64,000 nucleotides of DNA from Ailurus styani (taxonomy: Eukaryota > Chordata > Mammalia > Carnivora > Ailuridae): positions 359,570 through 423,569 of the forward strand of contig LNAC01000739.1 in assembly GCA_002007465.1 (NCBI GenBank). The letters are read 5' to 3'. Shown here piece after piece: positions 12,761-24,225 of this stretch. Made by a program: the position numbers and the translations under genes. The first letter of the stretch is position 1. Each line of letters begins with the position of its first letter. Below the pieces are notes generated by a model. That model did no database searches and was not told the DNA's origin. It saw nothing but the letters and a program-made list of their open reading frames with translations.

Positions 12761-14789
12761 GGTGAAAACTGAAACACTGGCAGTGGATAGTATCATCTAG
12801 AGTCCAAAGAAAATGTTCAAAGCAGAAGACCTACTTAAAGAAACAGGTAGAAAAAGATGAAGTAGTTATAGAAATTATTTTTTTAAAAAACTGTATTAAA
12901 AAGATGAGAGGTGCTGAGACCCAAACAATATTATTCTAATAAAATGTTCTACTGTACAAACCTATGAAGATATTCAAACATTAATATATCCCCTCACATA
13001 TACATATTATCTTTTTTTTTCTTAATGAAAAGGAGTTTCTGCACTGATGAACTGACACACATATCTTGGATAAAAGCTTTTAACAGACAGCTGGTTTATA
13101 TAGCAATGTCTCTGAGAATACCCAAAGCACAACCCTTGTAATTGCAGACACAAGAGTCATGACTTATAAGCACAGTAGATCCATATTTGAGCTGGCTCAC
13201 CAGTGACCCAGAAGCCTATTAGAGCTAAGTCCATATAACAGTGTGTTAACTTCCTAAAGCTCTTTCAAAATGAAGTGCTGTCCCATAGTCATTAATTTTC
13301 ATTATTCCTGATTTAATAGTTCTAATAGAAAGTGCATTAAAATTATCAGCTAAACTTAGACTTTGGGAATTCCTGCAGATTTTCTTTACATGCTTGTCAA
13401 CATTCTGTATTCTATGGGCTAACTGAGGCTCACTATCTTTGATTCACTTTAGGGATACAATGATTGCTTTTCGTTTAGATTTGTTTTCTTGTCTGTAATT
13501 CATGTATGAGCAAAAATAAAAATGACAATTGCCTGCATTCAGTGGAAAAGTGTGTTGGTGCTTCGCGGCAGACATTCCAAGTGAAAGCCTTTTCCAGCAA
13601 TGTAAATCCCATTCATTTTTGGCTGTGACACTCTGTATCTCACATTTAGATTCCAGTAAGTGCAGGACCATTAAATATGCTTTGATTCTTCTTTAGGCAT
13701 CAAGATTTAAGTTTAAGTAAGATTTCTACAACAAAATAGAAGTGCTGTCTTATGATTCTGGACCCTTAATAAATACATAAAACATGGAACAAGTTAAGAT
13801 TTATAAGGCACATTTTCTGACTCTTAAATTTAGTGACCTTACATGTTAATCCCAGATGCTAAAATCAAGCAGAGATACATTGTAAAAGTGGAGACGGAAT
13901 ATATTTCATTGTTACTCATTGTAAAGATTAATAATGAAATTCAAAGGAAGAAACAAAATTTTTGGAAAAAATGAGCATATGCTGTGCATGGCCCATGTAT
14001 ATTCCCTTGCCTCATAAAAAGAAAAGAAAACTTTAAATAATATTAAATGAAGTATACATATGAGTTTTTTATATGTATATGTTAACAAATGTTGAGCAAA
14101 ATCTTTCTAAAGTCTAGTCAATAAATATACATTAAACACATACTACGTGCAAGGCATTATTTACTCATTTGATCCTTTGCTTCCATATATGATCAGTTTT
14201 AAGTAAAAATGTCACAGTGTTGTTCACTGCTATGTTTGGTTCCATAAATTAACCAATTGATTGATTGATTTGCCACTAATTCATTTATGCAAAATTCCTT
14301 TCACCCACATCCATGTCTGTTCAAGTCTTACTCAGGATCATTTTCTACTTTCTCCCTTAATATGTTTTTTGCTAGAGTTTCTAAAACTATTATGCTTGCA
14401 ATCCATGAATAAACCACATTCTCTTAGTCATTTGTGTTTTCCATCCGCTATTCTCGATGGCTGGCAAGGGCTGTTGTCTGGCCTCACCCTCCTTCCCTCA
14501 CCACCTACCTAACATGTGCTCAGAGCTGATCTTTCTCTAAAGAATTCTCTGAGGAGGAAATTATAATACAGTAACTCTGGTAGGTTAGTAGTGGCTGTGG
14601 GCCTTTGTTGAGAAAAATTCTGCATCCTATCTATGTTCACAGAAATGGAGTTCTGTAAAGTTTTTACAGTCTTTGTTTTTGATGCCTGAAGGTCAAAAAG
14701 TGTCACTTGAGAGTGCATTCACAAAGACTCTATGATTAAAGGTTAAGATGGTATTTTCAAAGCTTTGAAATTGAATGATTTTGGTTTTT
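12761..14789. other. No recognisable gene; possible short MIR trace
   Basis: No supported gene. An 83-codon frame at 14261-14512 and a 75-codon minus frame at 13444-13671 have no recognisable domain. A short stretch near 14110-14180 ('acacatactacgtgcaaggcatta') looks like a MIR/L2 fragment but is too short to delimit. Confidence 0.45.
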
Positions 14790-14975
14790 AATCCTGGATA
14801 TAGAGAATTGTATGTCCTTAGGCAAGCCAGTTTGACTTCTTTTGTCCCTTGGTTTCCTCATCCATTAAATCCAGTAATAACGCTTACCAAAGAAGTTTAG
14901 CCTAAAGACAAATGAGAGAACTAAAGTATGAAAAACACTTAGTGCAGTGCTTTGCGTATGGTAAAATAAAAAGGT
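14790..14975 (-). mobile_element. MIR SINE, antisense
   Basis: The plus strand reads 'gtccttaggcaagccagtttgacttc', then 'ttggtttcctcatccattaaat' and 'aaacacttagtgcagtgctttgcgtatgg', which is the reverse-complement order of a MIR element. Confidence 0.8.
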
Positions 14976-15117
14976 GTATATATTGATGTTGTTTCTATGT
15001 CTACTGACCACTGAGCCACTCACTCTCTCTCCTTCCTCGGTGCTTTCAGAGTACTTTAAACCTTCTCTTATATACACATTCTGCTCTGCTATGACTATAT
15101 ATCGAAGCATGGATTTC

Positions 15118-15240
15118 GACCATTAAACTCTGAACTTCTCAGAGTAGAGGCAACATCTTATTCATTTATATATTTCCTGCATCTATCTCAGTGCTGGGCA
15201 TGCAGAAACACTGGATAAATCTTAAATAATTAACTAAATA
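15118..15240 (+). mobile_element. L2 3' end fragment
   Basis: 'ctctgaacttctcagagtagaggcaacatc' followed by 'tgcatctatctcagtgctgggcatgcag' and 'ggataaatcttaaataa' parallels the L2 3' end ('agggcaggga...cctggcacatagtagg...caataaat'). Decayed. Confidence 0.55.
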
Positions 15241-15983
15241 AAATAACAAAGAAACAACTTATTATATTCCTGAATCTGGTTCAAACCCTCTCTCACAGGA
15301 TTTTCCCTATGACCCATTTTATCCATTTTGTATCTTTCTTCCATCTCAATGGCAGTACTTATCTGGATTTCCATGGCAATATAAAATGCAAGGTATATAT
15401 TTTTCCCTTAGAGTAAAAATTGAGAGAACAGAAACTTCACATTATTCATCTTTGCACATGTTATTATTTGACATACAGCATACATGCAGTGAGGTAGAAG
15501 GCATCAAAACAAGTCAGTGTGGTGCAAAGCAGAATCATACATGTATTATAACAAGACTATAGAAACAAAGCAAAGTAATCTGGAGTAACAAAAGAAGAGG
15601 ATACTGATTTCGACTGGAGATCTTAGGAAACTACACTTCATATATAACATTTTAAATAAATTTTGAAGCTGGAGTATGAACTTGATAGAAACAAGGGATA
15701 ATTTAATCTCCCACACTTTTTGTTGAAATGCATTATTATAATAAAAATGTCTTCATATCTAAAGTTTATTTATTTATTATGATTTACATTAAAAAATGTT
15801 CCTCCCATAAATATGAGCTGATATCTGGATGAAGAAAGCAAGAAAAGGGTATATGTCCCATTTCTTTCTCTAAAAAAGAAAATACTCTCTATTCTATATA
15901 GAATATATTCTATATTCTGTCTTACTCAGAAGTGAATGGCATGGTACGAGAGTGAATATAGAAACAACTATATTCTTGTTTGG
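15241..15983. other. No recognisable gene or repeat
   Basis: AT-rich DNA with a small perfect palindrome attctatatagaat at 15891-15904 and repeated tattcta units. No supportable frame. Confidence 0.45.
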
Positions 15984-16000
15984 CTTTATATACCCTATTT

Positions 16001-16187
16001 TTTTAAAGATTTTATTTATTTATTTGAAGAGAGAGAGATCACAAGGAGGCAGAGAGGCAGGCAGAAGGAGGGGGAAAGCAGGCTCCCCGCTGAGCAGAGA
16101 GCCCGATGTGGGGCTCGATCTCAGGATCCTGAGATCATGACCCGAGCCGAAGGCGGAGGCTTAACCCACTGAGCCACCCAGGTGCCC
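16001..16187 (-). mobile_element. CAN SINE, mustelid-type, with target-site duplication
   Basis: The copy reads inverted (ttttattta tail on the left, 'gggcacctgggtggctcag' head on the right). Flanks 15984-16000 and 16188-16204 form a 17-bp duplication 'ctttatata(c/t)cctattt' with one mismatch, which defines both ends of a full-length insertion. The overlapping plus frames at 15936-16172 are chance readings through it. Confidence 0.96.
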
Positions 16188-16744
16188 CTTTATATATCCT
16201 ATTTAATAGGAATATGGCCATTATTTTCCTCAAAACAATGTTAGACAAGTATTTCATTGAAATAAAATGTGCAGAATGGAAAATGTGTGGGTGATATGTA
16301 TATAGTTTTCTTGAATTTTCACAATGAGAACACAAGTGTGTGAAAACTCACATCATAAAACAGAAAATTACCATGAAAACCAGAAATATTTCTTGTGTCC
16401 CTGGACATCATGCTCCAAAGAGCCATTATTCTGAATTCTATCAGCAAACATCAGTTTCCTTGCTTTTGAAATTTATATAAATGAAATCATACACTATGTG
16501 CTCTTAATTCTGGATTCTTTCACGGAAGATTATAATCTAAAATTCATCTATATGGTTGCACGTAGCAGGGATTTGTGAGATTCATTCATGCTCTTGTACA
16601 TCAGTGATTTATTAATTTAAATTACTAAAGTACATTACATATGAAATATCACTATTTACACATTCTATTGCTGATGCATTTGGGTTATTTCCAATTTGGC
16701 AATATCACAAATAATGCTGCTTTACACAATTCTAGACATCTTTC

Positions 16745-16783
16745 TGATGTGAACATATACATATATATGTATATATACTATAT
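16745..16783. repeat. AT-rich (TA)n/(TATC) tract
   Basis: 'acatatacatatatatgtatatatactatatctatc' is a simple-sequence tract inside the antisense L1. Confidence 0.75.
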
Positions 16784-16962
16784 CTATCTGGGGTGGAATT
16801 GCTGCATTAGAGAATATGCATACATTTAGCTCTACCATTTTTAAAGTGGTCATGCCAATTTACAAAACTACCTACAATATATGTGATTGCAATCATACTA
16901 TACCTTCACCAAATCTTTGTATTCATTTTTTCTGTTAAATAATTTTGGGGAGATCTTTCTCT

Positions 16963-16993
16963 ATATAGATAGATAGATAGACAGACAGACAGA
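16963..16993. repeat. (TAGA)n-(CAGA)n compound tetranucleotide microsatellite
   Basis: About four TAGA units followed by about three to four ACAG/CAGA units, inside the antisense L1. Tetranucleotide tracts like this are often length-polymorphic. Confidence 0.9.
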
Positions 16994-17260
16994 TCATTAT
17001 GGTTATGACTAACAATGTTGAATATCTTTTGGTATGTTTAGTCATAATTTTAGTATAATCTATTGAAAAGCATTTCCTAGTCATTTTCCCATTTTCCTAT
17101 TACACAGTCAGTCCTTTCTCATTGATATGTAATAATCTTCATATATTAATGGATATGAATCTTTGGTCTGAGATATATGTTCTAAATATATTCTCTTATT
17201 CTCTATTTGAATTTTCACTCTTCATTATGACATATTTTATAAACTCAAGTTCTGAATTTT

Positions 17261-17448
17261 ATTATTATTTTTCAAATTTTATTTATTTATTTGAGAGAGA
17301 GAGAGAGACAGAGACAGAGAGAACATAAGCAGGGGGAGGGGCAGAGGTAGAGGGAGAAGCAGACTCCCCACTGAGCTGGGAGCCAGACCTGCGGCTCCAT
17401 GACCTGAGCAAAAGGCAGACGTTCAACCATCAAGCCACCCATGTGCCC
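17261..17448 (-). mobile_element. CAN SINE, older subtype, with perfect target-site duplication
   Basis: The 17-bp direct repeat 'ctcaagttctgaatttt' occurs at 17244-17260 and again at 17449-17465, bracketing the SINE exactly. The SINE interrupts the antisense L1 at 16395-18055, so the L1 is older. The internal GA-rich tract (17293-17320) gives several spurious frames. Confidence 0.96.
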
Positions 17449-17465
17449 CTCAAGTTCTGAATTTT

Positions 17466-18055
17466 TAAAAAGATCCAATTTATCAATATTTCCCTTGGTT
17501 ATTAATTTTTTGCTGTCCTTTTGTTTTTATCTTAAAGAAACTGCTTATCCCAACAAAAGAAGAAGATATTCTTCTATAATTTTCTGCTGGAAAATTATTT
17601 TCTTTTTCCATTTAGGTCTATATATAATTCAACTGGAATCAATTTTTTATGTATGGTAAAGGTAAGAATCAACGTTCACTTTTCTCCCATCTGAATATTG
17701 AATTGATCCAGCATACACAGAGTGGCAATTATTGTTATAAATGAAGTTACTATATAGGTAGATTTGTATCTACTTTTTATTGTCTTCCATCTGTCTGCTT
17801 CTTAATTCTTATTTCAGGTACAGTGTTTTAATTATTATAAATTGAAAATAAATCTAACAGTGCAAGTCCTTCAACTTTGCTTTTCCTCACAAGTGTCTTT
17901 TCTTGGTACTTTGCATTTCCATATAAGTTTTAGATTCATTTTGTCAATTTCTTCAGGTAAAAACAAACAGTCCCTAGGAATTTTATTTTAAATTGCCCTT
18001 AATAATTACATATTGATTATTTTAATGTTACGACAAATATATTTTATTTCATTTT
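17466..18055 (-). mobile_element. Antisense old L1 (right part)
   Basis: Continuation after the SINE: 'gatccaatttatcaatatttcccttgg', 'aaactgcttatcccaac', 'ggtctatatataattcaactggaatcaattttt', 'ccatctgaatattgaattgatccagca' and 'ttgctttt...cttggtactttgcatttccatataagttttagattcattttgtcaatttct'. These are all antisense ORF2 landmarks in the expected order. Confidence 0.75.
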
Positions 18056-18090
18056 CTAATAACTGTAGCTGACGCATAGAAATGCAAATT

Positions 18091-18283
18091 TTTTTTAAGG
18101 ATTTTATTTATTTATTTGACAGGGAGGTCACAAGCAGGCAGAGAGAGAGGCAGGCAGAGAGAGAGGAGGAAGCAGGCTCCCCGTTGAGCAGAGGGCCTGA
18201 TGCGGGCCTCGATCCCAGGACCCTGAGATCATGACCTGAGCTGAGGGCAGAGGCTTTAACCCACTGAGCCACCCAGATGCCCC
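18091..18283 (-). mobile_element. CAN SINE, mustelid-type
   Basis: Full-length inverted copy, with the T-rich tail at 18091 and the head 'ggggcatctgggtggctcag' ending at 18283. Its body 'gtgggttaaagcctctgcc' places it in the younger class. No clean target-site duplication is visible. It faces the plus-strand SINE at 18702 across about 420 bp. Confidence 0.95.
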
Positions 18284-18445
18284 AAGAATAATGCTTCATG
18301 TTAAGACAATTTTATTTCTCCTCTTTTTATCATACTTTATTTATTTTTCTTGCCAGAATAACACAAAACAGTGATAACAAACAGACTTCTGTAATTTCCT
18401 GGGGCAAGATTCCATATTTCTACTTTTAAATATGGTATTTGTTTT

Positions 18446-18464
18446 ATATACATATATATATATT

Positions 18465-18495
<31 letters not shown>

Positions 18496-18496
18496 T
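18446..18496. repeat. (TA)n-(TG)n-(TA)n compound microsatellite
   Basis: A TA run, then about eight TG units, then a second TA run. Alternating purine-pyrimidine sequence throughout, so it can adopt Z-DNA or cruciform forms. Confidence 0.9.
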
Positions 18497-18701
18497 CATT
18501 TAATAAGTGAAGGATGACCCTACTATTCACATGGCCATCTAGATTTTTTAATATGACTTATTATTTTTTTTCTTTCCTTTAACCATGATTGGGTGATAAA
18601 TTTTATCGAATATATTTTATGCATCAAATGTAATTTTTCTCCTTTAGTCTCCTAAGTAGTTAGGTGAATTATTTTCAAACATTTAAAGAACCTTACAACC
18701 T

Positions 18702-18890
18702 GGGGCGCCGGGGTGGCTCAGTGGGTTAAAGCCTCTGCCTTCAGCTCAGGTCATGATCTCAGGGTCCTGGGATTGAGCCCCGCATGGGGCTCTCTGCTCA
18801 GCAGGGAGCCTGCTTCCTCCCCTCTCTTTGCCTGCCTCTCTGCCTACTTGTGATCTCTCTCTGTCAAATATATATATATATATATAACAG
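18702..18890 (+). mobile_element. CAN SINE, mustelid-type, with a (TA)n tail
   Basis: Head 'ggggcgccggggtggctcag' at 18703, A-box-like tggctcagtgg, body 'gtgggttaaagcctctgcc', B-box-like 'gggattgagccccgc'. The usual (A)n or (AAAT)n tail is replaced by 'caaatatatatatatatata'. The short duplication 'aaagaa(c/t)ctta' at 18685-18695 and 18891-18901 supports the end points. Confidence 0.95.
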
Positions 18891-18901
18891 AAAGAATCTT
18901 A

Positions 18902-20660
18902 TATCCTGAAATCAACTATAGTTGACTTTTACTTGAGGTATTGACTTTGTAAGTCCTGGCTGCCTTGGTAACTCAGAAAGACTGTCACAAATTCAAGGTT
19001 TCTGATTTCTGATGGACATAAGTCCAAGAGAAAAAAATACCTGCAAATATACAGGTTACTTCAGTGTGTTTTGTTCTTGAATCTTGGCCCCTCGAGTACT
19101 GACTACTCTCTAGTGCGTTCAAACACATGTATTTTGGTTTTTGTTGTTGTTGTTTTTGTTTTTTCCTCCTCCTCCCTTTTTTTTCTTTCCCTTTTTTTTT
19201 AAAAAATTATCTAGCATTTATGGTCTAATTATATCCACACTGTCAAAGCTAGAAGCAACATCTTTAATAATTTATTTACATTATGAGAATTTATAAATTC
19301 CTGAGACTGGGAAACTAAATTGTCCCAAACCTAATTTTTGATAGGCACAATGACAATGGAAGATATATTTGTTCTTAACCACACAGGGATTTTAAATTTT
19401 CTTGAGGGATCAATCACGTAGAAGCATGTGGCATAAAAATATACTCAGACACAATAAAGGGAAAGATAAACTTCGCAAAGTTTAGGAAACTGCTTAAGCC
19501 TGCATCCTATAAAATTCCCTCCTTGGAAATATTTACCATAAGAACGGATCCTCATTTTTGGAGATAAATAACATGCTGGTCAAGATGTTCATGAGTGGTT
19601 CTGGATCAGGAGAACAGTCAGCCATTTTAGAGCGCCATCATTTATTGATTTCAGAAATAACAACACTAACTTATTTTGGGGTCTCTTTTTACACTTTTGG
19701 TATATCAGTTATAAGACAAGTACAAGGGTCTCTTCTAATCATGCATAAATGTAGCATATAAATACAACTGTCATATTTGCATAAGAATTTTAATCACAAA
19801 CACGGAACCTGAAATTGATAGAAATCATATTGATCTCTAGTACTTCACATTACATTCATATTAATAATGAATGTGACAAGAGCATCACAAATATGCAAAA
19901 GAGCAACACATCAGCCTAAACATCACCAGTAATTTGTAGACCTACACTCATAGGAAACCACTAATGGAATATAGTGCATTTTCTTTTCTATGAATAGTCA
20001 AATGCCATGCATAATGTAACAGTGCAACAGCTAATAGCAGACTTAGGCAGGATCATTTAAACTTGTTATTATGGGCAGTACAAACTGATCTTTGAAGTGG
20101 CCTATAATAAAATACTTTTCTGCCTTTACCCTGTTCTGACTGTTCCGTTATCTTTTTTCTCAGAGCTTATATTTATAGGAAGCACAAAAATGATTACATT
20201 GATATTTTAGAGATACTTATCATGCTTTACCAAATGCAGGAGAATAGTGACCAATTAATACCTAACAAGTCAAAGTAAAAACTCCCTGAAGCATCTGTTC
20301 AACCTTTTTTTATGTCAGACTATTAGAGCATTCTTTCAAAATATCCATTATCATAATATACCCTCATGGCATATATTACCAAAAGAGCCTGTGTGCAAAA
20401 GGTCTTACAGAAATGGTAACACTGAAGGCATCTGTAAATAAGTGAGAGCAAGAACTTCGTTGTTGGAGTTCACAGAATGATTGCACCTAAATGTAGGCTC
20501 AATATGGAAAGCTCTAGGAAAATGCTCACTTATAGAGGAATCCTGTTTGACATAAATATCTTGAGGATTTCTTCTCAGACACAGGTTATATTAGTTAATG
20601 TAATAATGTATAAACTTGATGACCTTAGCATTTTAGCTGTGTTTGGAACCCTTAAGAATT
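18902..20660. other. No recognisable gene; a T-rich low-complexity patch
   Basis: The only clear structure is a T/C-rich low-complexity block at 19136-19202 (ttgttgttgtt, then cctcctcctccc and T runs). The 67-codon frame at 19558-19761 is unsupported. The rest looks like old unique sequence. Confidence 0.5.
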
Positions 20661-20674
20661 CTGGAATTTACCTT

Positions 20675-20856
20675 TTTTTTTTTTTAAAGGTTTTATTTAT
20701 TTATTTGACAGAGAGAGATCACAAGTAGGCAGAGAGAGAGGAGGAAGCAGGCTCCCTGCTGAGCAGAGAGCCGGATGCGGGCCTCGATCCCAGGACCCTG
20801 AGATCATGACCTGAGCCAAAGGCAGAGGCTTTAACCCACTGAGCCACCCAGGCACC
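20675..20856 (-). mobile_element. CAN SINE, mustelid-type, with perfect target-site duplication
   Basis: A 14-bp perfect direct repeat 'ctggaatttacctt' at 20661-20674 and 20857-20870 brackets the element. The tail is a T run at 20675-20685. The intact duplication and a body close to the consensus suggest a relatively recent insertion. It is in inverted orientation to the SINE at 21090. Confidence 0.97.
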
Positions 20857-21089
20857 CTGGAATTTACCTTTAATTATGGAATACCATTCCATATGCTATT
20901 GTGAAGGCTAAGAAGACTACCTCTAGCATCTATTTGGCCTTGCTATAAAAACATTACAAAGGAGAATATTAAGTTGTGGAGGCTCCCCAGTCTAAAGGTT
21001 TTAATGCTTTGTATAGGAGGTTAATAATATTTTATTGTATGGTCTTATGGCACAATATAAAATCTTACCCTTAATAAAGACATTTAGTG

Positions 21090-21296
21090 GGTGCCTGGGT
21101 GGCTCAGTGGGTTAAAGCCTCTGCCTTCGGCTCAGGTCATGATCTCAGGGTCCTGGGATGGAGGCCTGCATCGGGCTCTCCGCTCAGCAGGGAGCCTGCT
21201 TCCTCCTCTCTCTCTGCCTACTTGTAATCTCTCTCTCTGTCAAATAAATAAAAAAAAAAAAAAAAGAAAAAAGAGTCTTTAAAAAAAATTTAAAAA
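21090..21296 (+). mobile_element. CAN SINE, mustelid-type, with target-site duplication
   Basis: The 17-bp repeat 'aataaagacatttagtg' occurs at 21073-21089 and 21297-21313 without mismatch. A-box-like tggctcagtgg lies at 21100-21110. The tail is a long A run with a few interruptions, and looks young. The 63-codon frame beginning in it is SINE translation. Confidence 0.97.
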
Positions 21297-21398
21297 AATA
21301 AAGACATTTAGTGAATGTCTTTAATATGTAATATCAGAAATCACTGACTAATGTAAAATTCTATAGTTTCAATAAATATTATCAAAATACAAAAGATA

Positions 21399-21598
21399 GG
21401 GGTGCCTGAGTGGCTCAGTCGTTAAATGTCTGCCTTTGGCTCAGGTCATGATCCCAGGGTCCTGGGATCAAGTCCCACATCAGGCTCCCTGCTCTGTGGG
21501 AAAGCCTGCTTCTCCCTCTCCCACTTCCCCTGCTGATGTTCCCTCTTTCACTGTGTCTCTCTCTGTCAAATAAAATAAAATAAATTTTAAAAAATAAA
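21399..21598 (+). mobile_element. CAN SINE, older subtype
   Basis: Head 'ggggtgcctgagtggctcag' at 21399, body 'cgttaaatgtctgcctttgg', B-box-like 'gggatcaagtcccac', tail (AAAAT)n. It lies about 85 bp from the duplication of the preceding SINE. Confidence 0.94.
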
Positions 21599-21919
21599 AC
21601 ATTTTAGTAGGTAAAGAGGTAAAGCTCAAAGTATAGTCTACTTAATTAAATTATATTAAAATATGAAAAACATTTTAGAATTTTAGGCAAGACACTGAAC
21701 TAAACAAAATCATTGTTAATTTCTCCGCTTTAATTTCTTTTTATGTAATTGAAACCAGAGTACTGTTTTTAAAGCAAATTTTATTTTTAAATATGTTTTG
21801 AATAGTAGATATAATATGGGATTCTAAAGACTTCTCATTTAATCCAGAAGAAAGCAGTTAAATAGGAAAAAAGTGACAATAAAGAAGATAGATTTTAAAA
21901 AGTAAGGTGGTTGATATAA

Positions 21920-23990
21920 ATCAAACCGTATTTATAATTATACTAAATATTATTGTTCTAAACACTGAATAAAAATATAAGAGCCAACTACAGGCCACCT
22001 ATAAGACACCTACTTTAAATTTAAAGACAAAATAGTATATGCAAAAAAAGTATATGCAAAGAAAAGAGAGGCGGTATTCAAACACTAATCACATAAAAGC
22101 TGGAGTGACTAAATATAAAATAAAGTAGACATCAGAGGGAGAATATATTACCAAGTGTAAAGAAGATTTTACAATAAAAATGAGGTCAGCTCAGGGGGAA
22201 ACATAACTGTCTAAATGTGCATTCTGAGTATAAGTGGAAATGTGCATCCTTAAAATAATAGGTCTTCAAAATGCATGAAGCAACAACTGACATATATACA
22301 TACTAACAATTATATTTAGGATTTAAAATCTCTTTCAGTAACTGATAAATAGGTAGAAAAAAAATCATTAATTACAGAGAAGACATGACAAAATATCAAC
22401 CATATTAACCTAATTTACATTTATAGAACACCAAATTCAAGGACATCAGAATTTCAAATATTTTCAAATGAAAATGAGATATTCAGAAAAATTCATAATA
22501 TGCTGGAACATGAAACAAGTCTCTCTAAATTGAAAAGAACTGTGATTATAATTTCTTCATTGACTCCAACAGAATTAAATAGATAAGCGATAATTGAACT
22601 ATACATCGAAGTTTTCCAAATACATCAAAATTAAATGATATAAATAAATCATGGGTCAAATAAAAAATAAAAATTTGTATTAAAGATATTCTGAACTGAA
22701 TGATTAAATTTAAAATTAAAACACAGCAGATGAAAATCTGTGAGATGAAGTTAAAGCCTTGCCTAGAGGGAATATTTTAGCTTTAAATACATTAAAATTA
22801 TAATAAAGAGAAAGATATAAAACTAAAAATCTAAGCTTCCATTTAAATATTATAAAAAGAAACAAGTTGAAACTAAAGCATGTAAAAGAATAAATAATAT
22901 CATAACAGATAATAAAAAATAACAAATGGGCAAACAATAGAGAAAACAAATAACACCAAAATTATTTTATTAAAAACATCCTGTAGCTAGACCAATATAA
23001 AGAGATAAAATACACATTATCAGAAATGAAAGAAGGGCATTCTATAAAGAATAGTATGAAAAACTTTCTGCCAAAATTTTCAACAATTTAAATGAATTTA
23101 ACAAATTCTTCATGAATTACTAAAATTAACACAAGAAAAGATAGAAAATTCAAATTATCCTATATCTATCAAGTGAATTATATTTCAGTAAAAACTCCCC
23201 ATAACAACAACAACAAAAGTCAACCAACCAAACAAACACAGAAACAAAAACCCAAGCCCAGATCTTGTCACAACTAAATTCTATGACACACGTAAGGAAG
23301 AAATAACACTATTCTATGCAACTTTTCAGAAAACAGAGAAAGAAGAAATGTCTTTGAGCAGATAATTTTGAGAAGAATATTTTCATTTTCCAAAACCAAA
23401 CAATAATAATAAAATAAAAGAAGAGCTATTACTCAAGATTGTAGATGTAAAAGAAAATCTTCAATTAATGGCAAACAAACCAGGGACATTTAAAAAGTAT
23501 AATTCATGAAATGTCTGAATATATTGAAAATCAATTAATTTTATTAGCAATATTAACAGAAGAAAATATAATTATCTCAACACAGAAAAATATTTTATTT
23601 TTAACACAGAAAAATGTTTTTAAAAAGTGAATATACATTAATAAAATAAAACCCATGTACAAAAGAACATAATAAAGATTCCAGAAATAGAATCATGTAT
23701 TATCCATTGATTTTTTTTTACAGAAGTAACAATGGCAGACACAAAGTGTCAACAAATAACAGTGTAAGAAGTGAATATCCATGTGGATTACATTTAATGC
23801 AACAATAATTGGACAGAGAGAACTTAAAAAAAATAATTTCTGACCCTTATACCTAACCAAACTATAATTTAAATTAGGAGTACAGGCAGAGAGATTTTCA
23901 GATCAGCAAACAATGAGGACTATTACTGCCAAAAGAAACATAATAAAAATGAATACTTTACTTAATACTTAATATTAATGAAGTTAAGCT
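21920..23990 (+). mobile_element. Decayed L1 ORF2 remnant, sense
   Basis: Phrases in L1 ORF2 order: 'aactacaggccacctataagacacctactttaaatttaaagac' (21990), 'caaacactaatcacataaaagctggagtgac' (22080), 'cttcaaaatgcatgaagcaacaactgac' (22265), 'aaatcatgggtcaaa' (22645), 'cttgcctagagggaatattttagctttaaata' (22760), 'ctaagcttccattt' (22832), 'cagaaatgaaagaagggcat' (23020). This spans the endonuclease-to-reverse-transcriptase part. The copy is full of stops and small deletions and has no coding capacity. The minus 77-codon frame at 22716-22949 is a shadow. Confidence 0.8.
23578..23625. repeat. Short direct repeat inside the L1 remnant
   Basis: 'aacacagaaaaat' plus a T-rich stretch occurs twice in succession (about 23579 and 23603), a small local duplication of 24 bp. 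Confidence 0.7.
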
Positions 23991-24049
23991 TTAATCATTT
24001 TAATGATGTTTCTGCTGGGAGTAATATATATTAAATACGTATATATTTA

Positions 24050-24225
24050 AGTACACTTTTAAATTTCAGAAGTGTTTTAGATTCATAGTAATATTGCAAG
24101 GATGATAGAGTTCCAATATACCCCACACCCAGTTTGTGTTATTGTTAACATCCTATGATGCCATGGTATATTTTTCACAATGAATCAAAATTGATTCATT
24201 AATAGTAACTAAATTCTAAGTTTTA
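24050..24225 (-). mobile_element. Antisense L1/HAL1 3' fragment
   Basis: 'ttttaaatttcagaagtgttttagattcatagtaatattgcaagg', then 'gttccaatataccccacacccag' and 'ttattgttaacatcctatgatgccatggta', matches the antisense of a common old L1 3'-UTR block. Confidence 0.65.

Larger units (their letters stand above)
16395..17243 (-). mobile_element. Antisense old L1 (left part, split by a SINE)
   Basis: The plus-strand text 'atttatataaatgaaatcatacactatgtg', 'ctgatgcatttgggttatttccaatttggc' and 'ggggtggaattgctgcattagag' is the reverse complement of the L1 ORF2 C-terminus and 3' region. It continues beyond the SINE at 17261-17448. Confidence 0.75.

Noticed and set aside
21090..21296. A tRNA gene, because of A-box- and B-box-like motifs
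   Set aside because: There is no cloverleaf of tRNA length. The motifs are the pol III promoter remnants of a tRNA-derived SINE with an A tail and target-site duplication.
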